Shown: positions 1 to 10,573, counted from the first letter of the stretch. The stretch is 64,000 nucleotides of DNA from CAYJGJ01 sp964367585 (GCA_964367585.1 CAYIYH010000005.1:1-64000), one strand, 5' to 3'. Numbers and translations: made by a program. The notes: generated by a model not told the origin, from the letters alone.

Positions 1-25
1 GGGCTACATAATTATAATACTGCAA
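1..25 (-). CDS. Possible 5' end of a gene running off the left edge
   Basis: On the minus strand an AGGAGG box (32-37) sits 6 bases before a TTG codon (23-25), and the frame from that TTG stays open for eight codons (reading LQYYNYVA) to the window edge. This would make it the gene following citrate synthase. Only eight codons are visible, so the product cannot be named and the call rests on the ribosome binding site alone. Confidence 0.22.
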
Positions 26-318
26 ACAAAACCTCCTAAATTAAGCGAGAAAAGATTTTAAATCGCATATAATCGATTTTATATTTTTAATCAATTAATG
101 AAAAAATTCCCATGTTTATATACAAACATTATTATCAAAGTAATAATAACACATTTTAATCATTTGTCAATATATTATATGTTTGTGTTTCCATAGGTGA
201 ATTACAACTTTAATTATACTACTTCATTGCTGAATTAATTTGATATTTTTATATAATAAATATTTTTAAAATTCGTTATTCATTAGCACGTTTACTGCAA
301 TCACGGTCTATGAAATAT

Positions 319-1710
319 TTAGATGTTTTGTTTAGTTCTTTCGCATAACGGAATATATTCTGCCCGTGATGTAACACTCTTATATGCTGGGCGTATAATA
401 CGGCTATTGTTGGCCAATTCTTCAATCCTATGCGCACCCCACCCTGCTATTCGAGAGATCGCGAAAATTGGAGTATATAATTGTGGTGGGATATTAAGCA
501 TATCATAGACAAAACCGCTATAAAAATCTATATTTGGAGAAACTCCTTTGTACATTCTTCTTTCATGTGCAATTATTTCGGGTGCAAGACGAGCTATCAT
601 AGAATATAATTCATACTCCTCTTGTCGTCCTTTTTCTTCACTCAATTGCTTTACAAATGTCTCAAAAACCTTTGCACGTGGATCAGAAATGGAGTAAATT
701 GCATGGCCAATCCCATATACTAGTCCAGAACGATCAAACGCCTGCTTGTTAATTATTTTTTTCAGATAATCGGCTACTTGCCCCTCTTGTTTGCAGTCAT
801 TTACATTGTTCTTTATGTCTTCCATCATTTGACACACTCTAATATTCGCCCCTCCGTGTTTTGGACCTTTGAGGCTGCCAATAGCAGCAGAAATGGAACT
901 ATATGTATCCGTGCCAGTAGAAGATACAACCCTCACTGTAAATGCCGAATTATTTCCACCACCATGGTCGGCATGTAGCACTAGAGCAAGGTCTAAAATT
1001 CGCGCCTCCAGTTCAGTGTACTGTTGATCATACCTAAACATATGCAATATGTTTTCTGCTATAGAAAGATTTTTATTTGGCTGATGAATGATCAAGCTCT
1101 TATTGTTTTCATAGTGATTGTATGTATGAAAACCATAAACCGCTAACATTGGAAACCTAGAAATAAGTTGCAAGCATTGTCGCAATATATTAGGTATGTT
1201 TACATCATCAGGGTTATCGTCATAATAATACAACATAAGAACACTTCGAGCCAATGCATTCATCATATCACTACTCGGTGCTTTCATTATGACATCACGT
1301 GTGAATTTAGGCGGTAAGGAACAATATGAACTTGTTATATTAGTAAATTCTTGTAATTGATCTCGTGTTGGCAATTCCCCGAATAGTAGTAAGTACATTG
1401 TTTCTTCAAATCCAAATCTATTCTCATTTAAAAAGCCCTGCACTAAGTCTTCAACGTCAATCCCTCGATAATATAGCTTACCATCCATTGGGACTTCGAC
1501 ACCATCGACAATCTTCTTTGCTGTAACATCACATATATTTGTTAATCCTGTCAGTACTCCATTTCCATTTAAATCACGGAGTCCTCGATTAACCTTGTAT
1601 TTAGAATATAATTCATCTGGAATATTAATATCAGTGCATTTTTTTGCCAAGAGTTCTATTTCAGGAGTTATTTCAGAGTAATTTATAGTATTGCCTGTAT
1701 TTTTTGCCAT
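319..1710 (-). CDS. Citrate synthase
   Basis: A 463-residue protein that condenses oxaloacetate with acetyl-CoA to give citrate, in the cytosol. It has the family landmarks in order: YYRGIDVEDL near residue 80, the HADHGGG box near 246, GPKHGGAN near 282 and GHAIYSISDPR near 335, which supply the active-site His and Asp residues. The length and the N-terminal extension of about 70 residues fit the clostridial citrate/2-methylcitrate synthase branch; 2-methylcitrate activity cannot be excluded from sequence. It is divergent from the lipoprotein gene across a 297-base region holding promoters for both. No aconitase or isocitrate dehydrogenase is visible alongside, so it may serve glutamate synthesis rather than a full cycle (inference). 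Confidence 0.93.
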   Translation of the reverse strand: MAKNTGNTINYSEITPEIELLAKKCTDINIPDELYSKYKVNRGLRDLNGNGVLTGLTNICDVTAKKIVDGVEVPMDGKLYYRGIDVEDLVQGFLNENRFGFEETMYLLLFGELPTRDQLQEFTNITSSYCSLPPKFTRDVIMKAPSSDMMNALARSVLMLYYYDDNPDDVNIPNILRQCLQLISRFPMLAVYGFHTYNHYENNKSLIIHQPNKNLSIAENILHMFRYDQQYTELEARILDLALVLHADHGGGNNSAFTVRVVSSTGTDTYSSISAAIGSLKGPKHGGANIRVCQMMEDIKNNVNDCKQEGQVADYLKKIINKQAFDRSGLVYGIGHAIYSISDPRAKVFETFVKQLSEEKGRQEEYELYSMIARLAPEIIAHERRMYKGVSPNIDFYSGFVYDMLNIPPQLYTPIFAISRIAGWGAHRIEELANNSRIIRPAYKSVTSRAEYIPLCERTKQNI

Positions 1711-1743
1711 ATTGACCTCATTTCAAATTTTTTATTACCATTT

Positions 1744-1772
1744 ATTTTATCATTTTAATTTTATAAAATCAA
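1744..1772 (-). promoter_or_regulatory. Sigma-70-type promoter for citrate synthase
   Basis: On the minus strand TTGATT (1772-1767) and TAAAAT (1749-1744) are separated by exactly 17 bases, about 35 bases upstream of the citrate synthase start. The boxes are good but in very AT-rich DNA, so a chance match is possible. Confidence 0.45.
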
Positions 1773-1865
1773 CCATAATTAATAAAGAGTCAACAATTTA
1801 TGATTACTTATAAGCAATTATCCAACTATTGTTTTTATTGTATTCAAATACAGCAGTCTTGATTG

Positions 1866-1894
1866 TTGACACTAATTAATCAAACATGTATAAT
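1866..1894 (+). promoter_or_regulatory. Consensus sigma-70 promoter for the lipoprotein gene
   Basis: Perfect TTGACA (1866-1871), 17-base spacer, perfect TATAAT (1889-1894). It predicts a leader of about 107 bases before the lipoprotein start at 2008. The leader contains a 7-bp hairpin (CCCTATT 1914-1920 with AATAGGG 1930-1936). Confidence 0.75.
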
Positions 1895-2007
1895 ATATTT
1901 AATCATTAATCGACCCTATTCGATTATATAATAGGGAGAAAGGCAATGGACTATTAAATACTTGCATAAATAGTAAGTTATAACAATATGTCCAAAAAGG
2001 TTTTATT

Positions 2008-2595
2008 ATGTTAAAGAAGAAGTTAATACTATTACTATCGTTGATTTTGATGTTTTCCTTAGTCTCGTGTGGAAGTGATTCTGGTGAAGCGGAAGGCGGC
2101 GACAGTGATGCCACAGGACCTGATGCCTCAACTGGAAGAGTTGGAATGCAAACAGAATCACGTAACGAGGATATGCCTGACGAAGTGGAAATAACTATGG
2201 ATGGTGATAATATCGTATTTACAATTACTGGATATGCACCTACTGCAATTAACGAACAAATAGCAACCTTAGACGGCGCAAGTGACGATGCCGAAGTCGA
2301 TGTGAATTTCTACTTCAAAAATGCCGATAACACTTATAGCGGATATATGGCAGCGCTACTACGAGCAAATGGTGAGAATGATATGAGTTTGTCAGTCAAA
2401 AAGGATGGATCATCAACTCTCGCAAGCGATCCTATGGATAAAGGTGCTTCTTTTGAAATAACAGATGATGCAATTATATTTTCAGCTCCTGTTTCTTACT
2501 ATGAAGGGTACTATGATATCATAGCTAGCGGCGAAGTAGTTGTAACAGATATGGAAGATTACATAGTTCATAGCTCAATGCATGAATTCGAATAA
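2008..2595 (+). CDS. Small secreted lipoprotein of unknown function
   Basis: A 195-residue protein with a classic lipoprotein signal peptide: basic start (MLKKK), hydrophobic stretch, then lipobox LVSC with Cys at about residue 21. Residues 22-50 are a Gly/Ser/Asp/Glu-rich spacer, as in many surface lipoproteins. The rest (about 55-195) is acidic and probably beta-rich; I recognise no family. It has its own consensus promoter and lies 58 bases before enolase, so some read-through into eno is possible. A role at the outer face of the membrane follows from the lipobox; anything further would be guesswork. Confidence 0.8.
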   Translation: MLKKKLILLLSLILMFSLVSCGSDSGEAEGGDSDATGPDASTGRVGMQTESRNEDMPDEVEITMDGDNIVFTITGYAPTAINEQIATLDGASDDAEVDVNFYFKNADNTYSGYMAALLRANGENDMSLSVKKDGSSTLASDPMDKGASFEITDDAIIFSAPVSYYEGYYDIIASGEVVVTDMEDYIVHSSMHEFE

Positions 2596-2653
2596 TAATT
2601 AATACATAATTTATTGAATACTTTATACTTACTTTACAAGGAGGGCATTTGCA

Positions 2654-3925
2654 ATGTCAAAACTATCAATTGTTGATATTAAGGGCCATGAAATAATCGA
2701 TTCTAGAGGGAATCCTACCGTCGAAGCAATCGTTACTCTTTCAGATGGTAGCATAGGAGTAGGAGCATCCCCAAGTGGAGCTTCTACTGGAATTTATGAA
2801 GCATTAGAACTTAGAGATAACGATAAAAAGCGTTACAATGGTAAAGGCACGCAAAAAGCTGTAGAAAACATAAATACCAAGATTAACAAGTTATTAATAG
2901 GTATGGATGCTAGTGATACATACAAAATAGATTCACTAATGATAGATGCGGATGGAACATCAGACAAATCAAAACTAGGAGCAAACTCTATACTAGCAGT
3001 ATCGATTGCCTGCGCAAAAGCGGCGGCAACCTCATTGCAAATCCCTTTGTATAAGTTTTTAGGTGGAGCCAATGCCAATGTATTGCCAATTCCTATGATG
3101 AACATATTAAATGGCGGAGCACATGCATCTAACACAATCGATGTACAAGAATTTATGATAATGCCTGTTGGTGCACCTAATTTCAAAGAAGCACTTCGCT
3201 GGTGTGTAGAAGTTTTTCATACCCTCGCCTCTTTGCTCAAAGAAAAAGGACACACGACATCTGTCGGCGATGAAGGCGGTTTTGCGCCTAATCTAAAAGA
3301 TACAACAGAAGCACTAGACTATATCCTCAATGCGATAAGTAAAGCAGGATATAATACCGACAACGATTTTAAAATAGCAATAGATGCAGCTGCTAGTGAA
3401 TGGAAAGATTCAGACAAAAAAGGAAGTTATAGATTACCAAAATCAGGCGAAACATATACTTCTGAAGAGTTAGTTGCATATTGGAAAGATTTATGTGAAA
3501 AATATCCTATTTGCTCACTAGAAGATGGATTAGACGAAGAAGACTGGGATGGATGGAAAATACTCACCGACGAACTAGGCTCTAAAATACAACTAGTTGG
3601 AGATGACTTATTTGTTACTAATTCCAAAAGGCTTGCAAAAGGAATAGAAATGGGAAGCGGAAATTCCATCTTAATAAAATTAAATCAGATTGGATCTGTT
3701 TCAGAGACTTTAGAAACAATAAAATTAGCGCACAGAAACGGATTTACTACGGTAATATCTCATCGATCTGGAGAAACTGAAGATACAACAATAGCGGATT
3801 TAGCAGTTGCCGTAAATGCAGGACAAATCAAAACAGGTGCTCCTAGCCGCTCAGAACGTGTGGCAAAATACAATCGTTTACTTAGAATAGAAAACGAATT
3901 GTCGTATACAACATTTCAAATTTAA
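2654..3925 (+). CDS. eno: Enolase
   Basis: A 423-residue glycolytic enzyme interconverting 2-phosphoglycerate and phosphoenolpyruvate. Diagnostic segments are all present: the N-terminal EIIDSRGNPTVE, the mobile-loop SPSGASTG, GDEGGFAPN, the metal-binding SLEDGLDEEDWDGW and GDDLFVTN, and the C-terminal signature SHRSGETEDTTIADLAVA. The start is supported by AGGAGG 10 bases upstream. The length is slightly below the usual 430. A long hairpin terminator follows, between this gene and the convergent purine operon. Confidence 0.97.
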   Translation: MSKLSIVDIKGHEIIDSRGNPTVEAIVTLSDGSIGVGASPSGASTGIYEALELRDNDKKRYNGKGTQKAVENINTKINKLLIGMDASDTYKIDSLMIDADGTSDKSKLGANSILAVSIACAKAAATSLQIPLYKFLGGANANVLPIPMMNILNGGAHASNTIDVQEFMIMPVGAPNFKEALRWCVEVFHTLASLLKEKGHTTSVGDEGGFAPNLKDTTEALDYILNAISKAGYNTDNDFKIAIDAAASEWKDSDKKGSYRLPKSGETYTSEELVAYWKDLCEKYPICSLEDGLDEEDWDGWKILTDELGSKIQLVGDDLFVTNSKRLAKGIEMGSGNSILIKLNQIGSVSETLETIKLAHRNGFTTVISHRSGETEDTTIADLAVAVNAGQIKTGAPSRSERVAKYNRLLRIENELSYTTFQI

Positions 3926-4011
3926 AATTAACTTTATCTATGATGTTGGTATATAATAATCATTTACCAATATATAAATAGGTAAACAAGATATCCATAG
4001 TCTCAATTAAA

Positions 4012-4076
4012 AAAATGCTGTGATAAACAAGTAGGAATTTGTTAGATTCAATTACTTGATTTCATCACAGCATTTT
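4012..4076. terminator. Bidirectional terminator between eno and purL
   Basis: A perfect 13-bp inverted repeat (AAAATGCTGTGAT at 4012-4024, complement at 4064-4076) encloses a second stem, CAAGTA/TACTTG. A-rich and T-rich flanks on both sides suit termination of both convergent units. Confidence 0.8.
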
Positions 4077-4135
4077 AAATTTTTAGCATTTTATACGTAC
4101 TTTTTTTAAATTATTAAAGAATAAAATTCAGTAGC

Positions 4136-7100
4136 CTATTTAAAATATTCTACCGCAGATTTAAACATTTTCATATCATATTCTCCAGGTACGTTTTTAT
4201 AAAGATACTCGCCAATTCTTTCAGAATGCCCCATTTTGCCAATAATTCTACCGTCGGGAGAAACTATTCCTTCAATGGCATCGTAAGACCCATTTGGGTT
4301 GTATTGAATATCTGAACTAACCTTTCCATCCAAATCTACATACTGAGTGATTATTTGTCCCGAGTTAGCCATTTTTTCGATATCATTATCGTTTGCAATG
4401 AACATACCCTCTCCATGGGAAATTGGCACATTATAAATATCACCTACCCTAACATTAGTAAGCCATGGAGATTTATTTGAAGAAATTCTTGTGCGGACTA
4501 TTTTTGATTGGTGTCTGCCTATTTTATTAAATGTAAGTGTAGGCATGTTCTCATCGCAATCAATTATCTTTCCATATGGCAATAATCCTAATTTAATCAA
4601 AGCTTGAAATCCATTACATATTCCTGCCATTAATCCATCTCTATTATCTAAAAGATCTGTCACGGCTTCTTTTATTTCTTCATTTCTGAAAAATGCTGTA
4701 ATGAATTTACCCGAACCATCCGGTTCATCTCCGCCGGAAAAACCTCCCGGAATAAATATAATTTGAGATTGTTTTACTCTTTTCGCAAATTCGCTTACAG
4801 ACTCGGATATTTTATTGGAACTCAAGTTATTTATAACAAAAATTTCCGGGGCCGCACCCGCTTTCAAAAAGGCTTTAGCACTATCATATTCACAGTTAGT
4901 ACCAGGGAAAACAGGTATAAGAACTTTTGGCGGATTTTTATCAAATGTTATATTGCTTTTTTTTGCAAAAAGAACATTATGATTCTCACTAGAATTTGAT
5001 ATCAAATATTCATAATTATACGTCTTAGGTGTATTTGTTTCAGTTGATATATTACAAGGATATACAGGATCAAGTTTTTTTTCATAAGAAGTATTTAATT
5101 CATCTAATGAGATTACATCTTCATTCAGCTTAATTGAGAGTGTAGACGTCGTCTTTCCAAGTAATAATACGTTGTCTCCTTCTAGGCGTACATCTTGCGA
5201 AACCTCGACAACAAAAGAGCCATATGAATATCCAAATATAGTATTGAAATCAATACCCTTCTCGTATTCAAAACCTATCCCATTACCTATAGACATCTTA
5301 TATATAGCTTCTGCTACACCGCCATAAGTGGGAGTATATGCACTTATAATTGTACCGTTTCTAATCATATCAGTAACATCGGCAAAAAGTTTGCTGAGCG
5401 AATCACTGTCAGGCAGACCATTAGGTAAATATTTAGGAGTTAACATGAATATATTATTGTCAACTAGCTTGAATTCTGGTGAAATTATATCTTGTGCATC
5501 TCCTACGCTTACTGCAAAAGAAATTAGTGTTGGTGGAACATCTAAGTTTTCAAAAGATCCACTCATTGAATCTTTTCCCCCTATTGCTGCGACATTTAAT
5601 TCCTTTTGTGCCTTGTATGCACCCAATAAGGCTGCCATTGGTAAGCCCCATCTCTTAGGATCTTTATGTAATTTTGGGAAATATTCTTGAAACGAAAGGT
5701 ATGATTCTTCTACTCCGGCACCTGTTGCAACATTTTTTGCAAGTGATTCTACAACAGCATAATACGCTCCATGGTATGGACTCAATTTTGACAAATATGG
5801 ATTAAAACCATACGACATTGCTGAGCATGTTGTCGTTACATTCTTTTCCATCGATATTAAGTGCACCATAGATTGTAGAGGTGTCTTTTGGTATTTTCCA
5901 CCAAAAGGCATGAGAACAGTACCGGAACCAATAGTTGAGTCAAACATCTCAGAAAGACCTCTTTTGGAGCATACGTTTAGATCTCCAACAAGATTAAAGT
6001 ATCCTTTTTTAAAGTCATCTGGAATATCTTTAATTATTGATGATGGTGAAGACACTTCGATGGATACATGCTTCTCTACCCCATTATTATCTAGAAATTC
6101 CCTTGATATATCGACAATAGTTTTATCATTCCAAATCATTTTTAGTCTTGGAGACGATGTTACATTTGCAACAATGGCACAGTCTAAATTCTCACTTTCG
6201 CAAAGAGATGTAAATTCATTAATATCATTTTTATCAATTACTACTGCAACTCTTTCTTGTGACTCACTTATCGCAAGTTCTGTACCGTCGAGACCATCAT
6301 ACTTGGTTGGAACTTTGTTTAAGAATATTTCTAATCCATCGGCTAATTCTCCGATTGCAACAGCAACTCCTCCCGCTCCAAAATCATTGCATTTTTTTAT
6401 TATTCTAGAAGCATTAGGATTTCTAAATAATCTTTGTATTTTTCTTTCTTCCGGTGGATTACCTTTTTGAACTTCTGCTCCACAAATGTCAAGTGAATCC
6501 AGTGTGTGTGCTTTAGATGAGCCTGTAGCGCCCCCACATCCGTCTCTACCAGTCTTTCCACCAATCAATACTACTATGTCACCATCACAAGGTTTTTTAC
6601 GAATTACATTGCCAGCGGGTGCCGCTGCAATTACAGCACCGACTTCCATTCTTTTGGCAGCATAATCTTCGTGATATATTTCTTCAACTTGTCCCGTTGC
6701 TAATCCTATCTGATTACCATAAGAACTATATCCATTTGCTGCTGTAGTAACAATCTTTCTCTGCGGCAATTTTCCTTCAAGAGTTGATTCTATATGTGCA
6801 AGTGGATTTGCGGCGCCAGTTACTCTCATAGCGGCATATACATAACTTCTCCCAGAAAGCGGATCTCGTATTGCACCACCCAAACAAGTTGCTGCACCAC
6901 CAAATGGTTCTATTTCTGTGGGATGATTGTGTGTTTCATTTTTAAATAATAAAAGCCAATCTTCGTATTCATCATTTACCTTAACTTTTATTTTTACAGT
7001 ACACGCATTAATTTCGTCAGATTCGTCTAAATTTTCTAAGAATCCTTTTTTCTTCAAGTATTTCGCACCTATTGTGCCTAAGTCCATAAGCGTAATTGGT

Positions 7101-7882
7101 TTCGTTCTATTCAAATAACTTCGCGTTGATATATAATCATTATATGTATCTAAAATATCAGGGTCATTAATTTTCACATCATCGATAATTGTCATGAATG
7201 TTGTATGTCTGCAATGATCTGACCAATATGTGTCCAATACTTTTATTTCAGTAATTGTAGGATTACGGTTTTCTTCGATGAAGTATTCTTGACAAAAAAT
7301 TATATCTTCAAGATCCATTGCGAGTCCATAATCACTTATGAATTTTGTAAGGTCTTCTCTATTATATGCAATGAAATTATTCAAAACATCTACATTTTGT
7401 GGAATGTCGAATTTTGCATCGAGTGTGTCATATGTATCTAGTGTAGATTCTCTCATTTCGATAGGGTTGATAACATATTTTTTTATAGCAGCCTTGTCTT
7501 CATCAGAGAGTATCCCACTTACGGCATAGATTTTTGCTGTCTTAATAACTGGTCGTTCACCTTTGGTTATTATCTGTATACATTCAGATGCTGAATTTGC
7601 TCTTTGGTCAAACTGTCCCGGTAAATATTCTACAGCAAACACAAAATCTTCAGAGGATAATCTTAATATTTTATCAGATGCTATATCTACTTGAGGTTCG
7701 GCAAAAACTGTATATACTGTAGAATCAAACTGTGTTTCAGTAAGATTTGTACAGTCGTATCTATTAATCACTCTTATTTTTTTTATCCCACTTATTTGAC
7801 AAAACTCTATCAAATCTTGTTGTAGCTTACTAGACTCATGGGCAAACTCTTCTTTTTTCTCTACATATACTCTATATACCAT
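4136..7882 (-). CDS. purL: Phosphoribosylformylglycinamidine synthase, single-chain PurL
   Basis: A 1248-residue enzyme catalysing step 4 of purine synthesis (FGAR + glutamine + ATP to FGAM). It is the large form, with synthase and glutaminase in one chain rather than the PurS/PurQ/small-PurL trio. The N-terminal two thirds carry two AIR-synthase-like halves (WSDHCRHTTF near residue 223, NETHNHPTEIEPFGG near 315). The C-terminal 250 residues are a class I glutaminase: PVFPGTNCEYDS, the nucleophile elbow GICNGFQA and the catalytic SHGEG. It is the last gene of the operon; its ATG begins one base after the purD stop, indicating translational coupling. Confidence 0.97.
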   Translation of the reverse strand: MVYRVYVEKKEEFAHESSKLQQDLIEFCQISGIKKIRVINRYDCTNLTETQFDSTVYTVFAEPQVDIASDKILRLSSEDFVFAVEYLPGQFDQRANSASECIQIITKGERPVIKTAKIYAVSGILSDEDKAAIKKYVINPIEMRESTLDTYDTLDAKFDIPQNVDVLNNFIAYNREDLTKFISDYGLAMDLEDIIFCQEYFIEENRNPTITEIKVLDTYWSDHCRHTTFMTIIDDVKINDPDILDTYNDYISTRSYLNRTKPITLMDLGTIGAKYLKKKGFLENLDESDEINACTVKIKVKVNDEYEDWLLLFKNETHNHPTEIEPFGGAATCLGGAIRDPLSGRSYVYAAMRVTGAANPLAHIESTLEGKLPQRKIVTTAANGYSSYGNQIGLATGQVEEIYHEDYAAKRMEVGAVIAAAPAGNVIRKKPCDGDIVVLIGGKTGRDGCGGATGSSKAHTLDSLDICGAEVQKGNPPEERKIQRLFRNPNASRIIKKCNDFGAGGVAVAIGELADGLEIFLNKVPTKYDGLDGTELAISESQERVAVVIDKNDINEFTSLCESENLDCAIVANVTSSPRLKMIWNDKTIVDISREFLDNNGVEKHVSIEVSSPSSIIKDIPDDFKKGYFNLVGDLNVCSKRGLSEMFDSTIGSGTVLMPFGGKYQKTPLQSMVHLISMEKNVTTTCSAMSYGFNPYLSKLSPYHGAYYAVVESLAKNVATGAGVEESYLSFQEYFPKLHKDPKRWGLPMAALLGAYKAQKELNVAAIGGKDSMSGSFENLDVPPTLISFAVSVGDAQDIISPEFKLVDNNIFMLTPKYLPNGLPDSDSLSKLFADVTDMIRNGTIISAYTPTYGGVAEAIYKMSIGNGIGFEYEKGIDFNTIFGYSYGSFVVEVSQDVRLEGDNVLLLGKTTSTLSIKLNEDVISLDELNTSYEKKLDPVYPCNISTETNTPKTYNYEYLISNSSENHNVLFAKKSNITFDKNPPKVLIPVFPGTNCEYDSAKAFLKAGAAPEIFVINNLSSNKISESVSEFAKRVKQSQIIFIPGGFSGGDEPDGSGKFITAFFRNEEIKEAVTDLLDNRDGLMAGICNGFQALIKLGLLPYGKIIDCDENMPTLTFNKIGRHQSKIVRTRISSNKSPWLTNVRVGDIYNVPISHGEGMFIANDNDIEKMANSGQIITQYVDLDGKVSSDIQYNPNGSYDAIEGIVSPDGRIIGKMGHSERIGEYLYKNVPGEYDMKMFKSAVEYFK

Positions 7883-7883
7883 T

Positions 7884-9152
7884 TTACTGCCTCCAAATTA
7901 GCGCCTCTAAGGCTTTTTTGCCTATATCGTTTCGATAATACATATTCTCAAACGATACTTCACTTAATCTATTATATGCATTGTTTATCGCATCTTGAAG
8001 ATTACTTCCCCTTTGAGTCAATGCCAAAACTCGGCCACCATTTGTAATCAATTTGTCTTTATCTAGAGTCGCACCTGCAATGTCTATATAAGACATATCT
8101 TTAACTTTGATAGGATATCCCTTTTTGTATCCTGAAGGATACCCATCAGACGCAACTACTACGGTACATGTTGCATCATTCGCAAAAATCACATCTATTT
8201 CATGTAAAGTTTTAGAAGAGACATGCTCCATTATTTCGAACAAATCACTTTCGAGTAAAGGCAGCACAGCCTGTGTCTCGGGGTCTCCAAATCTACAATT
8301 ATACTCAATTACTTTTGGTCCATTAGGTGTAATCATTAATCCGAAATACAGGCATCCACTGAATGTTCGCCCCTGAGAATTCAGTGCTTCAATAGTCGGG
8401 ACGAAGATATTATTATAGCAATAATCTGCAACATCCTTCGTATAATATGGATTAGGAGCAATTACTCCCATACCTCCCGTGTTTAGTCCATGATCTCCAT
8501 CTAGTGCACGCTTATGGTCCATAGCAGAAACCATAGGAATTAATGTCTTACCATCTGTAAAGGTCAGGACAGAAACCTCAGGACCAGTTAAAAATTCTTC
8601 TATTACTATTTTATTTCCACTTTCACCAAATACTTTCTCAGTCATGATAGAATTAATAGCAGTTTTTGCATCGTCGAAAGTTTCTGCTATAATTACACCT
8701 TTTCCAAGTGCCAATCCATCTGCTTTTATTACAATTGGATATTCAATATTTTTTATAAAATCTAATGCCAAGGATTCATCAGTAAAAACTTCGTATTTGG
8801 CTGTAGGAATATTTGCACTTTTCATAAGTTCTTTTGCAAAAGCCTTACTGCCTTCTATAATTGCTGCTTTTTTATTCGGACCAAAACATGGTATTCCCTG
8901 CTCCTCGAGCAAATCAACTAATCCTAACACTAGAGGATCGTCAGGAGTGACAATGGCATAATCAATCTTTTTATTTACTGCAAAATCAACAATTTTGTCT
9001 ATATCAGTAGCACTTATGTTTACACAAGTCGCAAGTTGTGCTATTCCCCCGTTACCGGGCAATGCATATATTTCAGATATTTTACAATTGTTTTTTATTT
9101 TTTTGATTATTGCATGTTCCCGTCCACCGCTACCTATCACTAATACTTTCAT
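7884..9152 (-). CDS. purD: Phosphoribosylamine-glycine ligase
   Basis: A 422-residue ATP-grasp ligase making glycinamide ribonucleotide from phosphoribosylamine, glycine and ATP. It begins MKVLVIGSGGREHAI, the family N-terminus, and has the ATP-grasp core (KADGLALGKGV near residue 143; NTGGMG and the metal-binding EYNCRFGDPETQ in the C-terminal half). An AAAGGAG box precedes the ATG. It sits between the formyltransferase gene (160-base gap) and purL (1-base gap). Confidence 0.97.
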   Translation of the reverse strand: MKVLVIGSGGREHAIIKKIKNNCKISEIYALPGNGGIAQLATCVNISATDIDKIVDFAVNKKIDYAIVTPDDPLVLGLVDLLEEQGIPCFGPNKKAAIIEGSKAFAKELMKSANIPTAKYEVFTDESLALDFIKNIEYPIVIKADGLALGKGVIIAETFDDAKTAINSIMTEKVFGESGNKIVIEEFLTGPEVSVLTFTDGKTLIPMVSAMDHKRALDGDHGLNTGGMGVIAPNPYYTKDVADYCYNNIFVPTIEALNSQGRTFSGCLYFGLMITPNGPKVIEYNCRFGDPETQAVLPLLESDLFEIMEHVSSKTLHEIDVIFANDATCTVVVASDGYPSGYKKGYPIKVKDMSYIDIAGATLDKDKLITNGGRVLALTQRGSNLQDAINNAYNRLSEVSFENMYYRNDIGKKALEALIWRQ

Positions 9153-9312
9153 AGTTCTCCTTTATTATGAGCAATTAAATATTTGCAATTTCTTTATTTT
9201 GACGACTAATAAATTCCTGTTTTTACTTATAGCATATGCAGTAAATAATTTTTACTTATATACAGGTAATCAGTTAATGGCTATAACACTTTTAGTATTT
9301 AAAAGCTCTTTA

Positions 9313-10494
9313 TTAATGGTGAAATAATCTTATCCCTATAAATGACATAATCATATCATATACGTCACATGTGGCGATTACATCTGAATCTCTTACGGAA
9401 CCTCCAGGCTGTGCTATATAAGAAACACCGCTTTTCTTTGCGCGGACAATGTTGTCTTGGAATGGGAAAAAGGCATCACTTGCCAAACATACATCATTTA
9501 TAGCAGAAAGATAATCTCTTCTTTCTTTTGAACTTAGAATTTCGGGTTTATGTGTAAATGCATTTTGCCACGATCCATCTTCTAACATGTTTTCGAATTC
9601 ATCTGATAGATATATGTCAATATTATTAGACCTTTCTGGTCTTGAAAGACTTTCTTTGAATGGTAGATTTATTACTTTGTCATGCTGTCTGAGATGCCAA
9701 AGGTCTGATTTAGTTCCTGCCAATCTCGTACAGTGGATTCTCGACTGTTGTCCCGCACCTATTCCTATTGATTGTCCATCTTTCGCAAATGCAACAGAAT
9801 TCGACTGTGTATACTTCAAAGTTATTAATGCTATAACTAAATCCCTCTTTGCACTTTCGGTCATATTTTTGTTTTTTGTAATAATATTGTCCAAAATAGA
9901 ACTATTGATAACTAAATCATTTCTCTTTTGTTCAAATGTAATGCCAAAAACGTCCTTTGTTTCATATTCTCCAGGCATATATTCACTATCTATTTTGATT
10001 ATATTATATGTCCCATTCTTTTTTGCCTTCAATATTGCTAAAGCTTCTTTTGTGTAATCAGGAGCTATTATACCATCAGAAACCTCTCTTTGAATTATCA
10101 TTGCGGATACAGTATCGCATGTTGTGCTTAAGGCTATGAAATCACCAAAGGAAGACATTCTATCTGCCCCTCTCGCTCTCGCGTAAGCGGTTGCTATGGG
10201 AGAATCATCCAATCCTTTGATATCATCTACAAAATATGCCTTCTTTAAAGTATCATTCATTTTTAAACCTACTGCTGCACCGGCTGGACTAACGTGTTTA
10301 AACGAGGTTGCTGCCGGCAGATTAAGACTTTCTTGCAATTCTTTGACTAATTGCCATGCATTAAATGCATCAAGTAGATTAATGTACCCAGGATTGCCAT
10401 TAAGTATCTCTATAGGAAGATCCCCTTTTTGCATAAAAATGCGCGCAGGTTTTTGGTTTGGATTGCACCCATATTTTAATTCCATTTCTTTCAT
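9313..10494 (-). CDS. purV: AICAR formyltransferase without an IMP cyclohydrolase domain
   Basis: A 393-residue protein matching only the C-terminal formyltransferase half of PurH: MELKYGCNPNQKPA, the KHVSPAGAAVG motif with the catalytic Lys-His pair near residues 66-67, GAGQQSRIHCTRLA and the C-terminal AQPGGSVRD. It transfers a formyl group from 10-formyl-THF to AICAR. The roughly 200-residue cyclohydrolase domain usual at the N-terminus of PurH is absent, and the next gene upstream is a PurO-type cyclohydrolase, so the two steps are split over two proteins. The symbol purV is used for such stand-alone enzymes. Confidence 0.9.
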   Translation of the reverse strand: MKEMELKYGCNPNQKPARIFMQKGDLPIEILNGNPGYINLLDAFNAWQLVKELQESLNLPAATSFKHVSPAGAAVGLKMNDTLKKAYFVDDIKGLDDSPIATAYARARGADRMSSFGDFIALSTTCDTVSAMIIQREVSDGIIAPDYTKEALAILKAKKNGTYNIIKIDSEYMPGEYETKDVFGITFEQKRNDLVINSSILDNIITKNKNMTESAKRDLVIALITLKYTQSNSVAFAKDGQSIGIGAGQQSRIHCTRLAGTKSDLWHLRQHDKVINLPFKESLSRPERSNNIDIYLSDEFENMLEDGSWQNAFTHKPEILSSKERRDYLSAINDVCLASDAFFPFQDNIVRAKKSGVSYIAQPGGSVRDSDVIATCDVYDMIMSFIGIRLFHH

Positions 10495-10573
10495 AATAAT
10501 GCTGCTCCTTTATAACTACAGATCCCCGATTTTTTTAAACGGCAAATTGTATTACAGATTTTTTATAAAATAA

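Noticed and set aside
1939..1960. A three-codon leader peptide ahead of the lipoprotein gene
   Set aside because: ATG after a purine-rich stretch is followed by stop after three codons; too short to support without conservation.
4763..6470. Plus-strand open frames across purL and similar ones across other long minus-strand genes
   Set aside because: They lie antisense to well-supported genes, have no ribosome binding sites or family features, and arise from the codon bias of the real gene.
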